Numbered from the stretch's first letter, positions 16,968-25,151 are shown. The stretch is 64,000 nucleotides of DNA from Streptomyces sp. RB17 (GCF_009604455.1 NZ_WEGL01000004.1:682001-746000); one strand, 5' to 3'. A program made the numbers and translations. Notes: a model not told the origin generated them from the sequence alone.

Positions 16968-17780
16968 GGCGCGAACGCCGACCCGCTCGCGGCCCTGGGC
17001 TCGCTGCCCGGCGTGGCCGACTCCGTGGAATCCGTGCGCAAGGCCGTGGACCGGGTCTACGGGCACCGGATCATGCGGCGCCGCAGTGCCGAGATCACCT
17101 CCGAGGCGGCCCTGCGTGGGGCCCGCGGCTCAGCGGCGCTCTCCGGTGCCGACTGGGCCCTGGAGGAGGTGCGGCGGCGTACCGACTTCGGCGGCGATGC
17201 CGAGGCGCGCGTCATGGGCGCGGCCCTCAGGCTGTCGGCGGAGGCGGGACAGCTGCTGTCCATCTGGCGGCAGTCGCCCCTCAGGGTGCTGGCCCGGCTG
17301 CACCTGGTGGCCGCGGCGGGCAAGGGCGATGAGGTCGGCAGGCCGCGCCAGGCCGGCGAGCCGGTGGACGAACCCCTGATCGAGCTGCCGCTCCCGGACG
17401 TGGCGGAGGTCTCCGGACGGCTGGAGGGGCTCGCGGATCTGATCATCACGGGGACGTCCGCGCCCGCGCTCGTCACGGCCGCCGTGGTGCACGGTGAGCT
17501 GCTCGCGCTGCGGCCCTTCGTGTCACACAACGGCCTGGTCGCGCGCGCGGCCGAGCGGCTCGTGCTGATCGGCAGCGGCCTGGACCCGAAGGCGATCTGC
17601 CCGGCCGAGGTCGGCCACGCCGAACTGGGCCGCGCCTCCTACCTGGCGGCGCTGGACGCATACGTCTCCGGCACCCCCGAGGGCATGGCGGCCTGGATCG
17701 CGCACTGTGGCCGGGCGATCGAGCTGGGTGCGCGCGAGTCGGTGGCCGTATGCGAGGCGCTGCAGCGCGGCGCCGCCTGA
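16956..17780 (+). CDS. Degenerate Fic-fold protein
   Basis: A 274-aa soluble protein, starting at the ATG within the palindrome (MSTTGANADP). Residues 180-204 (HGELLALRPFVSHNGLVARA...) align with the Fic signature IHPFxxGNGRxxR, but the catalytic His is Arg, the G/E before NG is His, and the Arg after NG is Leu. An upstream segment SAALSGADWALEEV (about 59-72) resembles the inhibitory helix motif SSAIEG, with the inhibitory Glu changed to Ser. So the AMP-transfer chemistry and its built-in brake both look lost. It may be a scaffold or have other chemistry. Such genes are sometimes labelled 'oxidoreductase' in Streptomyces, which the sequence does not support. Confidence 0.65.
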   Translation: MSTTGANADPLAALGSLPGVADSVESVRKAVDRVYGHRIMRRRSAEITSEAALRGARGSAALSGADWALEEVRRRTDFGGDAEARVMGAALRLSAEAGQLLSIWRQSPLRVLARLHLVAAAGKGDEVGRPRQAGEPVDEPLIELPLPDVAEVSGRLEGLADLIITGTSAPALVTAAVVHGELLALRPFVSHNGLVARAAERLVLIGSGLDPKAICPAEVGHAELGRASYLAALDAYVSGTPEGMAAWIAHCGRAIELGARESVAVCEALQRGAA

Positions 17781-18221
17781 TAGGCCTCCCGGGAGCTGTC
17801 CCCGGACATGAATGCGGCGGTACGAGTCCTCGTACCGCCGCTGGCATGTCCACCGCGTTACCAAGCGTCCTCGATATCTGCCCATCAGGTCGGGGACTTT
17901 GCCCGTCACCTGGTGCGGCTGGCCCGTAATCGACGGGTCGACGTCGCGTGGGTGCCCGATGTCCATGCATGGTCCGTGGGGCCAACTGCGTAGTGGTAGG
18001 TGATCCTCTCGGATGTCCTTCGGTCTCGCGGGCCTAAGGCCTTTGTACCGCGAGCCGGGAGGAAGCGAAACCCCTGCCTCCGGCTCTTTACTTTTGGGTG
18101 CGAACAAGGGTGAAACGGGCGCAGATCGGACGGCGCTTCTGCGTCCGGCGGTGCTCCGGCCGGCACGTGGTGTTCCGGCGGTCAGGTGGTGTTCCGGCCG
18201 TCAGGCGGTGCGTGATGCCCG
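17781..18221. other. Convergent spacer with no gene supported
   Basis: There are 441 bp between the convergent Fic-fold and HAD genes. The spacer holds the hairpin at 17814-17841 on the left and a 19-21-bp tandem array on the right. The middle, 17860-18140, is less GC-rich than average and shows no open frame with Streptomyces codon bias. Confidence 0.5.
17814..17841 (+). terminator. Terminator after the Fic-fold gene
   Basis: A perfect 13-bp stem, GCGGCGGTACGAG (17814-17826) and its complement at 17829-17841, with a 2-nt formal loop (4 nt in practice). It lies 33 bp past the stop and has no T-run. Confidence 0.7.
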
Positions 18222-18225
18222 TCAG
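18167..18225. repeat. 19-21-bp tandem repeat at the 3' end of the HAD gene
   Basis: GTGGTGTTCCGGCGGTCAG (18167-18185), GTGGTGTTCCGGCCGTCAG (18186-18204) and a 21-bp relative (18205-18225) stand in tandem, with a partial fourth. The third unit includes the stop codon of the HAD gene (18222-18224). Confidence 0.85.
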
Positions 18226-19052
18226 GCGGTGCTGCGGCGCCGGCTGGCGTACCACACGAGGCCGGCGGTCGCGGCCGCCGCTCCTACGGCCGCCGCCGCG
18301 ACCAGTGCGGGGCGGGCCGGGACGGAGAACGTGGGCAGCCGCTTCTTCAGCGGGACCGGCCGGCGGAACTCCAGAACCGGCCACCCGCGCGCGAGTGCCT
18401 CGCGGCGCAGGGCACGGTCCGGGTTCACCGCGTGCGGGTGCCCGACCGCCCGCAGCATGGGCAGATCGGTCGCCGAGTCGCTGTAGGCGTAGCAGCGGTC
18501 GAGGTCGTAGCCCTCGGACGCGGCAAGCTCCCGGACCGCCTCGGCCTTGGTCGGGCCGTAGGCGTAGTACTCCACCTCCCCGGTGAAGCAGCCGTCCTCG
18601 CCGACGACCATCCGCGTGGCCACGACCCGGTCCGCGCCGAGCAGTTCGCCGACGGGCTCGACCACCTCCGCGCCCGAGGTCGACACGATCACCACGTCCC
18701 GGCCGGCCGCGTGGTGCTCCTCGATGAGGGAGGCGGCCTCGTCGTAGATGATCGGGTCGATCAGGTCGTGCAGGGTCTCGGCGACGATCTCCCGCACCTG
18801 CTGCACGTTCCAGCCACGGCACAGGGTGGACAGATACTCGCGCATGCGCTCCATCTGGTCGTGATCCAGGCCGCCGACCAGGAAGACGAACTGGGCGTAT
18901 GCGGTGCGCAGCGCGGCCCTGCGGTTGATCAGCCCACCCTGGTAGAAGGACTTGCTGAAGGTGAGCGTGCTCGACTTCGCAATGACCGTCTTGTCCAGAT
19001 CAAAGAAGGCTGCTGCGCGGGGCAAGGAGTGGTTTTCCACGCCCCAGAGCAT
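18222..19052 (-). CDS. HAD family IB phosphatase with C-terminal membrane anchor
   Basis: A 276-aa SerB/CicA-like HAD hydrolase. Motif I is FFDLDKTV (about residues 16-23), motif II VSTSG (about 123-127) and motif III/IV YSDSATDLPML (about 193-203). A hydrophobic helix AAAAVGAAAATAGLVWYA near the end, followed by RRRS, should anchor it to the membrane. A HAD gene divergent from ssd and the tad genes is also recalled from mycobacteria (Rv3661). ATG at 19052 lacks a clear ribosome site; GTG at 19040 is an alternative. Confidence 0.88.
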   Translation of the reverse strand: MLWGVENHSLPRAAAFFDLDKTVIAKSSTLTFSKSFYQGGLINRRAALRTAYAQFVFLVGGLDHDQMERMREYLSTLCRGWNVQQVREIVAETLHDLIDPIIYDEAASLIEEHHAAGRDVVIVSTSGAEVVEPVGELLGADRVVATRMVVGEDGCFTGEVEYYAYGPTKAEAVRELAASEGYDLDRCYAYSDSATDLPMLRAVGHPHAVNPDRALRREALARGWPVLEFRRPVPLKKRLPTFSVPARPALVAAAAVGAAAATAGLVWYASRRRSTA

Positions 19053-19156
19053 AGGCGCCCACCATTCGGCGTAAGGTGGGGCGCGTGGGTTTGCCTGAGA
19101 GGGCTCTCGGGTACACCATGGAAGTCACGGATCGTTCGCGACCGTGCTAACCCGGT

Positions 19157-19222
19157 CCGACTCCTCCCCCCCCGAGTCGGCCGTGGGGACGACCCCCGCT
19201 CTCCCCCCCGGCGGGGGTCGTC
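19157..19222 (+). terminator. Two adjacent hairpins with C-rich loops
   Basis: Hairpin 1 is CCGACTC (19157-19163) pairing with GAGTCGG (19174-19180). Hairpin 2 is GACGACCCCCGC (19188-19199) pairing with GCGGGGGTCGTC (19211-19222), a perfect 12-bp stem. Both loops are C-runs with CTCC. They may be an attenuator after the 10-residue frame, or a terminator of a short upstream transcript. Confidence 0.5.
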
Positions 19223-19419
19223 GCATGTCCGGACGGGTTTTCTCCCTCCTCCCCTTCTTCCACGCGACCGCGAGGTCGGTACGACGCCGCCGCGGCCGCC
19301 GTTGCCGCGCGCCCGCGATCCGTTACTCCGGGTAATCATCGCGCTGCTCTGTGGAAGTCGCACAGGGATCGGTACAGAGGTCACCGGTATGGGTGACGGT
19401 GATATTCACAGCCCCCGAG

Positions 19420-19428
19420 TTGTCCACA
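19420..19428 (+). promoter_or_regulatory. DnaA-box-like 9-mer upstream of ssd
   Basis: TTGTCCACA matches the Streptomyces DnaA-box consensus exactly as recalled. A weaker relative AGATCCACA lies at 19440-19448. It is about 220 bp upstream of ssd. A single 9-mer can occur by chance. Confidence 0.35.
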
Positions 19429-19645
19429 GTTTTCGACCAAGATCCACATGATTTCACGGATCGCTGCACCGTGATTCCAGCGCGCTCGGCCACGGCGAGT
19501 TCATGGCCGGTTCCGATTGCCCGAGCGCCTATGCCCGGTTTCTGCCGGCCGTTCATATGGGCGGCCGCTCGCCGGTTCTTCACACCTTTGGGAATCGCGT
19601 GGCCGCAGGGGCTGCGCGGCCCACGCAGCGAAGGGGGAAACACCC

Positions 19646-20752
19646 GTGACCGCAGCCGTCACCCACGACCAGCCGCCCGGCACCCCGGACCGGCCGAACA
19701 GGCCGCTCATCGTCACCGAGGACGCCGAACTCCTGGACGACCTGCTGCGGCTGTGCGCGGCCGCCGGCGCCACACCCGAAGTCCACCACGGCGTCCCCGA
19801 ACACGGCGACGGCTGGGAGGCGGCCCCGCTGGTGCTGGTCGGCGACGACGCCGTCCGCCGGGTCGGCGGGGCCATGCGCCGCCGCGGAGTGGTGCTGGTC
19901 GGCCGTGACCAGGACGACCCGGGGGTGTGGCAGCGCGCCGTCGAGATCGGTGCCGACCACGTCCTGATGCTTCCCGACGGCGAACAGTGGCTGGTCGACC
20001 GCATCGCCGACGTCGCCGAGGGGGTCGGCCGCCCGGCCCTCACCGTCGGGGTGATCGGCGGCCGGGGCGGGGCCGGTGCCTCCACGCTCGCGTGCGCGCT
20101 CGCCGTCACCTCCGCGCGCGAGGGGCTGCGCACCCTCCTCGTGGACGCCGATCCGCTCGGCGGCGGACTCGACGTACTCCTCGGCGGCGAGAGCGCCGAC
20201 GGACTGCGCTGGCCGGCCTTCGCCGCCTCCCGCGGCCGGGTCGGCGGCGGCGCCCTGGAGGAGTCACTGCCCGAACTGCACTCCCTGCGGGTGCTGAGCT
20301 GGGACCGCGGCGACTGCGTCGCCGTCCCGCCACAGGCCGTGCGCGCGGTGCTCGCCGCCGCCCGGCGACGCGGCGGCACGGTCGTGGTGGACCTTCCCCG
20401 CCGACTCGACGACGGGGTCGCCGAAGTCCTCGCCCAGCTCGACCTGGCGCTCCTCGTCGTCCCCGCCGAACTGCGCGCGGTCGCGGCCGCCGGGCGGGTC
20501 GCCTCCGCCGTCGGCATGGTCGTGCGCGACCTGCGCGTGGCGGTACGCGGGCCGTACGCACCCGGCCTGGACGACCGTGAGGTGTCCCGGCTGCTCGGCC
20601 TGCCCCTGGCCGGCGAGGTGCCGGTCGAAGCGCCGCTGCTGCGCCCGCAGGGCGGCGCCAAACCACCCGGCGCGACCGGCCGCGGCCCGCTCGCCCGCTT
20701 CTGCTTGAACTTCTGGGAGCGCGCCCTGGTCGAGGCCGGAGGCACCCGATGA
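19646..20752 (+). CDS. ssd: CpaE/TadZ-like ATPase, Ssd (septum-site-determining family)
   Basis: A 368-aa protein with an N-terminal receiver-like region (about residues 15-125) and a MinD/ParA-type ATPase domain with a variant Walker A GGRGGAGAST (about 140-149) and LLVDADPLGGGLD (A' region, about 165-177). It belongs to the actinobacterial 'helicase/secretion neighborhood' CpaE-like family that precedes tadA; in M. tuberculosis the homologue is Ssd (Rv3660c). It probably positions the pilus/secretion ATPase. GTG at 19646 has AAGGGGGA upstream; a longer open frame to 19517 has no ribosome site. Its stop overlaps the tadA start (ATGA). Confidence 0.88.
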   Translation: MTAAVTHDQPPGTPDRPNRPLIVTEDAELLDDLLRLCAAAGATPEVHHGVPEHGDGWEAAPLVLVGDDAVRRVGGAMRRRGVVLVGRDQDDPGVWQRAVEIGADHVLMLPDGEQWLVDRIADVAEGVGRPALTVGVIGGRGGAGASTLACALAVTSAREGLRTLLVDADPLGGGLDVLLGGESADGLRWPAFAASRGRVGGGALEESLPELHSLRVLSWDRGDCVAVPPQAVRAVLAAARRRGGTVVVDLPRRLDDGVAEVLAQLDLALLVVPAELRAVAAAGRVASAVGMVVRDLRVAVRGPYAPGLDDREVSRLLGLPLAGEVPVEAPLLRPQGGAKPPGATGRGPLARFCLNFWERALVEAGGTR

Positions 20753-21954
20753 CCCTCCCCGGACTCGACCGCGCGGACGGCGCCGCCCTGCTCGACGGCG
20801 TGCGGCGCCGGCTGGCCGAGAGCGGTGCCGAACCCACCCCCGCGCGCGTGGCTCAGGCCCTGCGCGAACAGGGCCGGGTGCTCGGAGACGCCGAAGTCCT
20901 CGGCGCGGCCCGGCAGCTGAGGTCCGAACTTGTCGGCAGCGGCCCCCTGGAGCCGCTGCTCGCCGACCCGGACGTCACCGACGTCCTCGTGTCAGCTCAC
21001 GACCGGGTGTGGGTGGACCGCGGCGGCGGCCTGGAGCTGACCCCGGTGACCTTCCCCGACGCGGCGGCCGTACGACGCCTTGCGCAGCGGCTGGCCGCCG
21101 TGGCCGGACGCCGGCTGGACGACGCCCGGCCGTGGGCGGACGCCCGGCTGCCCGACGGAACCCGGCTGCACGCGGTGCTGCCCCCGGTCGCCGTCGGCTG
21201 CACCTGCCTGGCCCTGCGGGTCGTACGACCCCGGGCGTTCACCCTTCAGGAACTCGTCGCGGCCGGCACGGTGCCGCCCGGGGGCGACCGGATCCTCAAG
21301 GCGCTGCTCGCGGCCCGGCTGTCCTTCCTCGTCAGCGGCGGCACGGGAAGCGGCAAGACGACCCTGCTCAGCGCCCTGCTGGGGCTGGTCGGGCCGGGCG
21401 AGCGGATCGTGCTCGCCGAGGACTCGGCCGAACTGCGCCCGGACCATCCGCACGTCGTCCGGCTGGAGACCCGGCCCGCCAACCAGGAGGGCGCCGGCCT
21501 GGTCACCCTGGAGGACCTCGTCCGGCAGGCGCTGCGAATGCGGCCCGACCGGCTGGTCGTCGGAGAGGTCCGCGGACCCGAGGTCGTCCATCTGCTCGCG
21601 GCCCTCAACACGGGCCATGATGGCGGCTGTTGCACGGTCCACGCCAACGCCGCCGGGGACGTCCCGGCCCGTCTGGAGGCACTGGCCACGGCCGCCGGAC
21701 TCGACCGGGCCGCGCTGCACAGCCAGCTCGCGGCCGCGCTCTCCGTGGTCCTGCACCTTGTACGGGACCGGTCCGGGCGGCGCCGGATCGCCGAGGTGCA
21801 CGTGCTGGAGCGGGACGGCACGGGGCTGGTCCGCACGATGCCGGCCCTGCGCTGGGGCGAGCGGGCCTTCGTACGGGAGCGGGGCTGGGAGCGGCTGCAG
21901 CGGCTCCTGGACGCCGGAGCGGACTCGAAGAGGGGTGCGGGAAGTGATCGGTGA
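20749..21954 (+). CDS. tadA: TadA-family secretion ATPase
   Basis: A 401-aa type II/IV secretion (VirB11/CpaF-like) ATPase that powers the Tad pilus machine. Walker A GGTGSGKTTLL is at about residues 198-208 and a Walker B-like region LVVGEVRGPEV at about 268-278. LNTGHDGGCCTVHAN with the His-box histidines follows. An extra CC pair lies within that box. Translation is coupled to ssd by ATGA, and its 3' end overlaps tadB by 11 bp. Confidence 0.92.
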   Translation: MTLPGLDRADGAALLDGVRRRLAESGAEPTPARVAQALREQGRVLGDAEVLGAARQLRSELVGSGPLEPLLADPDVTDVLVSAHDRVWVDRGGGLELTPVTFPDAAAVRRLAQRLAAVAGRRLDDARPWADARLPDGTRLHAVLPPVAVGCTCLALRVVRPRAFTLQELVAAGTVPPGGDRILKALLAARLSFLVSGGTGSGKTTLLSALLGLVGPGERIVLAEDSAELRPDHPHVVRLETRPANQEGAGLVTLEDLVRQALRMRPDRLVVGEVRGPEVVHLLAALNTGHDGGCCTVHANAAGDVPARLEALATAAGLDRAALHSQLAAALSVVLHLVRDRSGRRRIAEVHVLERDGTGLVRTMPALRWGERAFVRERGWERLQRLLDAGADSKRGAGSDR

Positions 21955-22816
21955 GACGACGTCCATGGGTGCCGCGCTGATCTGCCTCGGCGCGCTGGTC
22001 TGGCTGCTGAGCGGGCGGCACTACGGAATGCGGCGGGCGCGGCTGCTGCTCGCGGGCGGCGGAGTGGTGACGGCCGGTCCGCTGTCCTGGGACCAGGTCC
22101 TCGCGGAACTACGGCGGCTGCGTGGCCGGTTGGGAGCCGAGTGGTGGGCGCTCGCGGCAGGCCTGCTGCTCGGGCTGCTGGGTTCCTCGCTGATTCCGGT
22201 CGTCGCGGGGGCGGCCGGGGTCCCGGCGCTGCGCCGGGTGCGGCTGGCCCGGCAGGCCAGGCGGGTCCGGGGGCGGCGGGCGGACGCGGTGATCGCCCTG
22301 TGCGGGGCTCTCGCCGGGGAGGTGCGCGCTGGACGGCAGCCGGGCGAGGCGCTGTTGCGGGCGGCGCGGGACTCCGGCGGGCTCGGCGAGGCGCAGGCGG
22401 CCGTGGTCGCGGCGGCGCGGTTCGGTGGGGACGTGCCCGGCGCGCTTACCGCGGCGGCCCGGCAGCCGGGCGCGGAGGGCCTGCTCGGGCTGGCCGCGTG
22501 CTGGCGGGTGGCCGTGGACCAGGGGGCCGGGCTCGCGGCGGGCCTGGACCGACTGGACGCGGCCCTGCGCGCCGAGCGGGACCAGCGCGCCGATCTGCAC
22601 GCCCAGCTGGCAGGCGCCCGGGCGACCACGGTCCTCCTCGCCGTGCTCCCCGCCCTCGGCCTTCTCCTCGGCACGGCCATGGGGGCCGACCCGCTCCGCG
22701 TCCTGCTCCACACGGGCGCCGGCCTCGGCTGCCTGGCGATCGGCTCCGCCTTCGAGGCGGCCGGGATGTGGTGGGCCGTGCGGATCGTGCGGGGAGCGGG
22801 AGCGGGGGCGGTGTGA
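21944..22816 (+). CDS. tadB: TadB-like inner-membrane platform protein (T2SSF)
   Basis: A 290-aa protein with an N-terminal membrane segment (ALICLGALVWLL), a second near residues 65-85, a cytoplasmic T2SSF domain of about 100 residues, and two C-terminal membrane segments. This is the usual GspF/TadB layout. GTG at 21944 overlaps the end of tadA; ATG at 21965 is an alternative start. TadB and TadC together form the platform for pilin assembly. Confidence 0.85.
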   Translation: MIGETTSMGAALICLGALVWLLSGRHYGMRRARLLLAGGGVVTAGPLSWDQVLAELRRLRGRLGAEWWALAAGLLLGLLGSSLIPVVAGAAGVPALRRVRLARQARRVRGRRADAVIALCGALAGEVRAGRQPGEALLRAARDSGGLGEAQAAVVAAARFGGDVPGALTAAARQPGAEGLLGLAACWRVAVDQGAGLAAGLDRLDAALRAERDQRADLHAQLAGARATTVLLAVLPALGLLLGTAMGADPLRVLLHTGAGLGCLAIGSAFEAAGMWWAVRIVRGAGAGAV

Positions 22817-23111
22817 GTGGGAGCGGAGGCGGTGTTCGGGAGCGAGGCCTGGGCTGGTCAGGGCATCCGGGGCGGGGAGCGCGATGCGGTGCGTGGGCCC
22901 GGGCCGGGGCGTACCGGAGCCGGCGGCGGGTCCGGGATGCACGGGGCCGGGTGGCCGGACCGGGCGTGCGGAGGGGAGAGCGATGGGCTGTGCAGGGAGC
23001 AGGGAGCAGGGAGCAGGGAGCAGGGAGCGATTACCGGGAGCGGCGCGATGTGTTCGGGGCGGGGCGCGTGATGGGGCGCGTCGGTTGGGACGTGTGGGGA
23101 GAGCGGGCGGT
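22817..23111. other. Repeat-rich spacer splitting tadB and tadC
   Basis: This 295-bp, very G-rich (plus strand) spacer is made of GGGAGCGG-like words and a perfect heptamer array at 22993-23027. No frame here looks coding. The neighbours on both sides are otherwise packed with overlaps, so the gap is unusual for this operon. Confidence 0.6.
22993..23027. repeat. CAGGGAG heptamer, five perfect copies
   Basis: Five uninterrupted copies of CAGGGAG are followed by CGA. They lie between tadB and tadC, about 85 bp before the tadC start. Confidence 0.95.
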
Positions 23112-23891
23112 ATGAGCGGGGAAGTCGTCCACAGGTTGGGGACGGTCGGGGGTGTTGTGCTGCTCCTCGGCTGGGTGGTCCGGCGGCTGGAGCTGGTCCG
23201 GAGACGGCGCAGGGCGCAGCGGCGGGTGGCCGAGCTGCTCGGTCCGGAAGTGCCGGTGCACAGGAGGCGGTTCGCGCCGACGGGCGCCTTGCGGCGTTGG
23301 CTGCCGTTGGCCGGGGTGGTGTGCGGTGCCTGGGTGCTGGTCGGTGGTGTGGCCGGAGCCGTGCTGGGGCTGGGTGCCGGGGTCGCACTGCGGTGGTGGC
23401 GGAACCGGCAGTTGGCGGCCGGCCGGGAGGAGCCGGTCGACACGGCCGCCGCCATGCGCCAGCTTCCGCTCGCCGCGGATCTGCTGGCCGCGTGTATCGC
23501 GGCCGGTGCCGGACCGGTGATCGCCGCACAGGCCGTGGGGGAGGCGCTCGACGGGCCGGCCGGGGAGGCGCTGGCGCGGGGTGCGGCGGAGGTGCGGCTC
23601 GGTGGTGAACCGGCGGATGCCTGGCGGCGGTTGGCCGAGCTGCCCGGCGCCGCAGCGTTGGCGCGGCTGCTGGAGCGGGCCGACGAGTCCGGGCTTCCGG
23701 CGGCCGGCCCGGCCGCCCGCCTCGCCTCCGACGCGCGCGCACAGTGGGCCCGCACCGCGACGGCCCGAGCCCGGCGTGCGGCCGTACTGATCTCCGCGCC
23801 GGTGGGCCTGTGCTTCCTGCCCGCCTTCATCGCGGTCGGTGTGCTGCCCGTCGTGATCGGACTCGCGGGGGGCGTGATGCGAGGGAGGTGA
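23112..23891 (+). CDS. tadC: TadC-like inner-membrane platform protein (T2SSF)
   Basis: A 259-aa protein starting MSGEVVHRLGTV. A short N-terminal hydrophobic segment is followed by a pair near residues 60-85, a T2SSF domain (LPLAADLLAACIAAGAGPVIAAQAV... onward), and a C-terminal membrane segment (VLISAPVGLCFLPAFIAVGV). It is the second platform subunit of the Tad system. ATG at 23112 follows the G-rich spacer; no strong ribosome site is seen. Confidence 0.85.
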   Translation: MSGEVVHRLGTVGGVVLLLGWVVRRLELVRRRRRAQRRVAELLGPEVPVHRRRFAPTGALRRWLPLAGVVCGAWVLVGGVAGAVLGLGAGVALRWWRNRQLAAGREEPVDTAAAMRQLPLAADLLAACIAAGAGPVIAAQAVGEALDGPAGEALARGAAEVRLGGEPADAWRRLAELPGAAALARLLERADESGLPAAGPAARLASDARAQWARTATARARRAAVLISAPVGLCFLPAFIAVGVLPVVIGLAGGVMRGR

Positions 23892-23960
23892 GGCGTACGA
23901 GGGCGAACGAGCCAGGCCGAGACAACGATCCGAGCAATCGAGGGAAGAGGCACGAACGTC

Positions 23961-24185
23961 ATGAGTTCCACGGGGGTTGGAATGCGCAGGAAAATCAAGG
24001 AAGCGGCGGCGGGACGGCTGCGGGGGAAGGGCCGCAGGGACGCCGGAATGGTGACGTCCGAGTACGCGATGGGGATCATCGCGGCCGTCGGGTTCGCGTT
24101 GCTGCTCTACGAGGTCGTCACCAGCGGCCAGGTCCGGACGGAGCTGCAGGACATCGTGAAGAAGGCCCTCAGTGCGCGGATGTGA
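23961..24185 (+). CDS. Flp-pilin-like small protein (DUF4244)
   Basis: A 74-aa protein with a basic N-terminus, then a type IVb pilin-like junction G|MVTSEYAMGIIAAVGFALLLYEVV. Glu lies at +5 after the glycine and Tyr at +6, followed by one hydrophobic helix. This is the form of the Flp major pilin, and DUF4244 proteins are constant members of the actinobacterial tad locus. ATG at 23961 was used; an internal ATG at 23982 (MRRKIKEAAAG) is possible. Its end overlaps the next gene. Confidence 0.85.
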   Translation: MSSTGVGMRRKIKEAAAGRLRGKGRRDAGMVTSEYAMGIIAAVGFALLLYEVVTSGQVRTELQDIVKKALSARM

Positions 24186-24582
24186 GCGGGGGGCGGACCG
24201 GGGGTTCGTGACCGCGGAGGCGGCCGTGGTGCTGTGCGTGCTGGTGGCGTTCACGATGGCGCTGGTCTGGGGGCTGCTCGTGGTGGCCGAACAGATCCAG
24301 TGTGTGGACGCCGCCCGCATCGGCGCCCGGGCCGCCGCCCGCCTGGATCCGGCCGACGCCGTGGTGACGGTGACCCGGGAGGCCGCGCCGCGCGGCGCCC
24401 GGGTGACCGTCGGGCGCGAGGGCGATCAGGTGCGGGTGACGGTGGTGGCCAGACCGCCGCTGCTGAGCGGGCTGCCGTTCGAGGTACGGGAACAGGCTGT
24501 CGCGCCGGCCGAGGAGACCGCGGCGAGCGGGGAGAGCGCGGTGACCGGGGAGGCCGCGGTGACCGGGGAGGTGGAGCCGTGA
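24172..24582 (+). CDS. TadE-like minor pilin
   Basis: A 136-aa protein with a pilin-type start G|FVTAEAAVVLCVLVAFTMALVWGLLVV (Glu at +5). An exported domain follows with QIQCVDAARIGARAAAR, the TadE-like motif. The C-terminus has an 18-bp in-frame duplication giving SAVTGEAAVTGEVEP. GTG at 24172 overlaps the DUF4244 gene by 14 bp; GTG at 24208 would remove the basic leader. Its stop overlaps the next start (GTGA). Confidence 0.8.
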   Translation: MRGCERGADRGFVTAEAAVVLCVLVAFTMALVWGLLVVAEQIQCVDAARIGARAAARLDPADAVVTVTREAAPRGARVTVGREGDQVRVTVVARPPLLSGLPFEVREQAVAPAEETAASGESAVTGEAAVTGEVEP

Positions 24583-25073
24583 GGCGAGGTGGGGCGAGGA
24601 ATCGGCAGCACTCCGAGCAGGGGTCAGGCAGCACGTGGCGCCGGCGGCAGTCCGACCGGGGTTCCGCCACCGTGTGGAGCCTGGGGGCGATGGCCGTGCT
24701 GTGCGCGGTGTTCGGCGCCGTGCTCGCGCTGGGGCAGGCCGTCGTCGTCCGGCACCGGGCGGCGGGCGGCGCGGATCTGGCGGCGCTCGCGGCGGCGGCC
24801 CACTGGGACGAGGGCGGCGCGGCGGCCTGCGCGCGGGCCGAGCGGGTGGCGGCGGCCCAGGGGGTACGGCTGGTGCGGTGCGCGATCGTCGGCGAGACCT
24901 CGGACGTGACGGCGGCCTCGGGAAGAGGGCCGTTCGCGGCGAAGGCCAGGGCCAGAGCGGGGCCGGCGGACCCGGGGCCGGCGGGATCCGTGCCCAGTGG
25001 GTCCGTGCCTGCGGGATCCATGCCGGGAGGACAGGCGCCGGAAGCTCCGGGACCGGGAGGACCGGCGCCGTAA
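24579..25073 (+). CDS. TadG/Rv3654c-like pseudopilin
   Basis: A 164-aa protein with a basic leader then G|SATVWSLGAMAVLCAVFGAVLAL, a pilin-like hydrophobic segment whose +5 position is Trp instead of Glu. RAAGGADLAALAAAAHW follows, a motif common at the start of TadE/TadG exported regions. The tail (about 125-164) is a Pro/Gly/Ser repeat (GSVPSGSVPAGSMPGG). GTG at 24579 overlaps the preceding TGA. It is the last tad gene before the convergent helicase. Confidence 0.75.
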   Translation: MRRGGARNRQHSEQGSGSTWRRRQSDRGSATVWSLGAMAVLCAVFGAVLALGQAVVVRHRAAGGADLAALAAAAHWDEGGAAACARAERVAAAQGVRLVRCAIVGETSDVTAASGRGPFAAKARARAGPADPGPAGSVPSGSVPAGSMPGGQAPEAPGPGGPAP

Positions 25074-25151
25074 GCCCCGTGCCGGAAAGCCCGTGCCGCA
25101 AGCCCAAGCCGGACAGCCCCGTGCCGGACAGCCCCTGCCAAGCACGCAAGC

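Larger units (their letters stand above)
19053..19645. other. Long divergent leader between the HAD gene and ssd
   Basis: This 593-bp gap contains, in order toward ssd, a short ATG frame MEVTDRSRPC (19119-19151), two C-rich-loop hairpins (19157-19222), and an A+T-richer stretch near 19370-19470 with a DnaA-box word. No longer frame is convincing. The tad promoter must lie here. Confidence 0.5.

Noticed and set aside
17906..18166. Short ORFs in the Fic-HAD convergent spacer
   Set aside because: No coding bias or start signal; region lies between two 3' ends.
22858..23742. Minus-strand Pro/Arg-rich frames across the tad region
   Set aside because: Antisense to tadB/tadC and the G-rich repeats; composition is that of a shadow frame.
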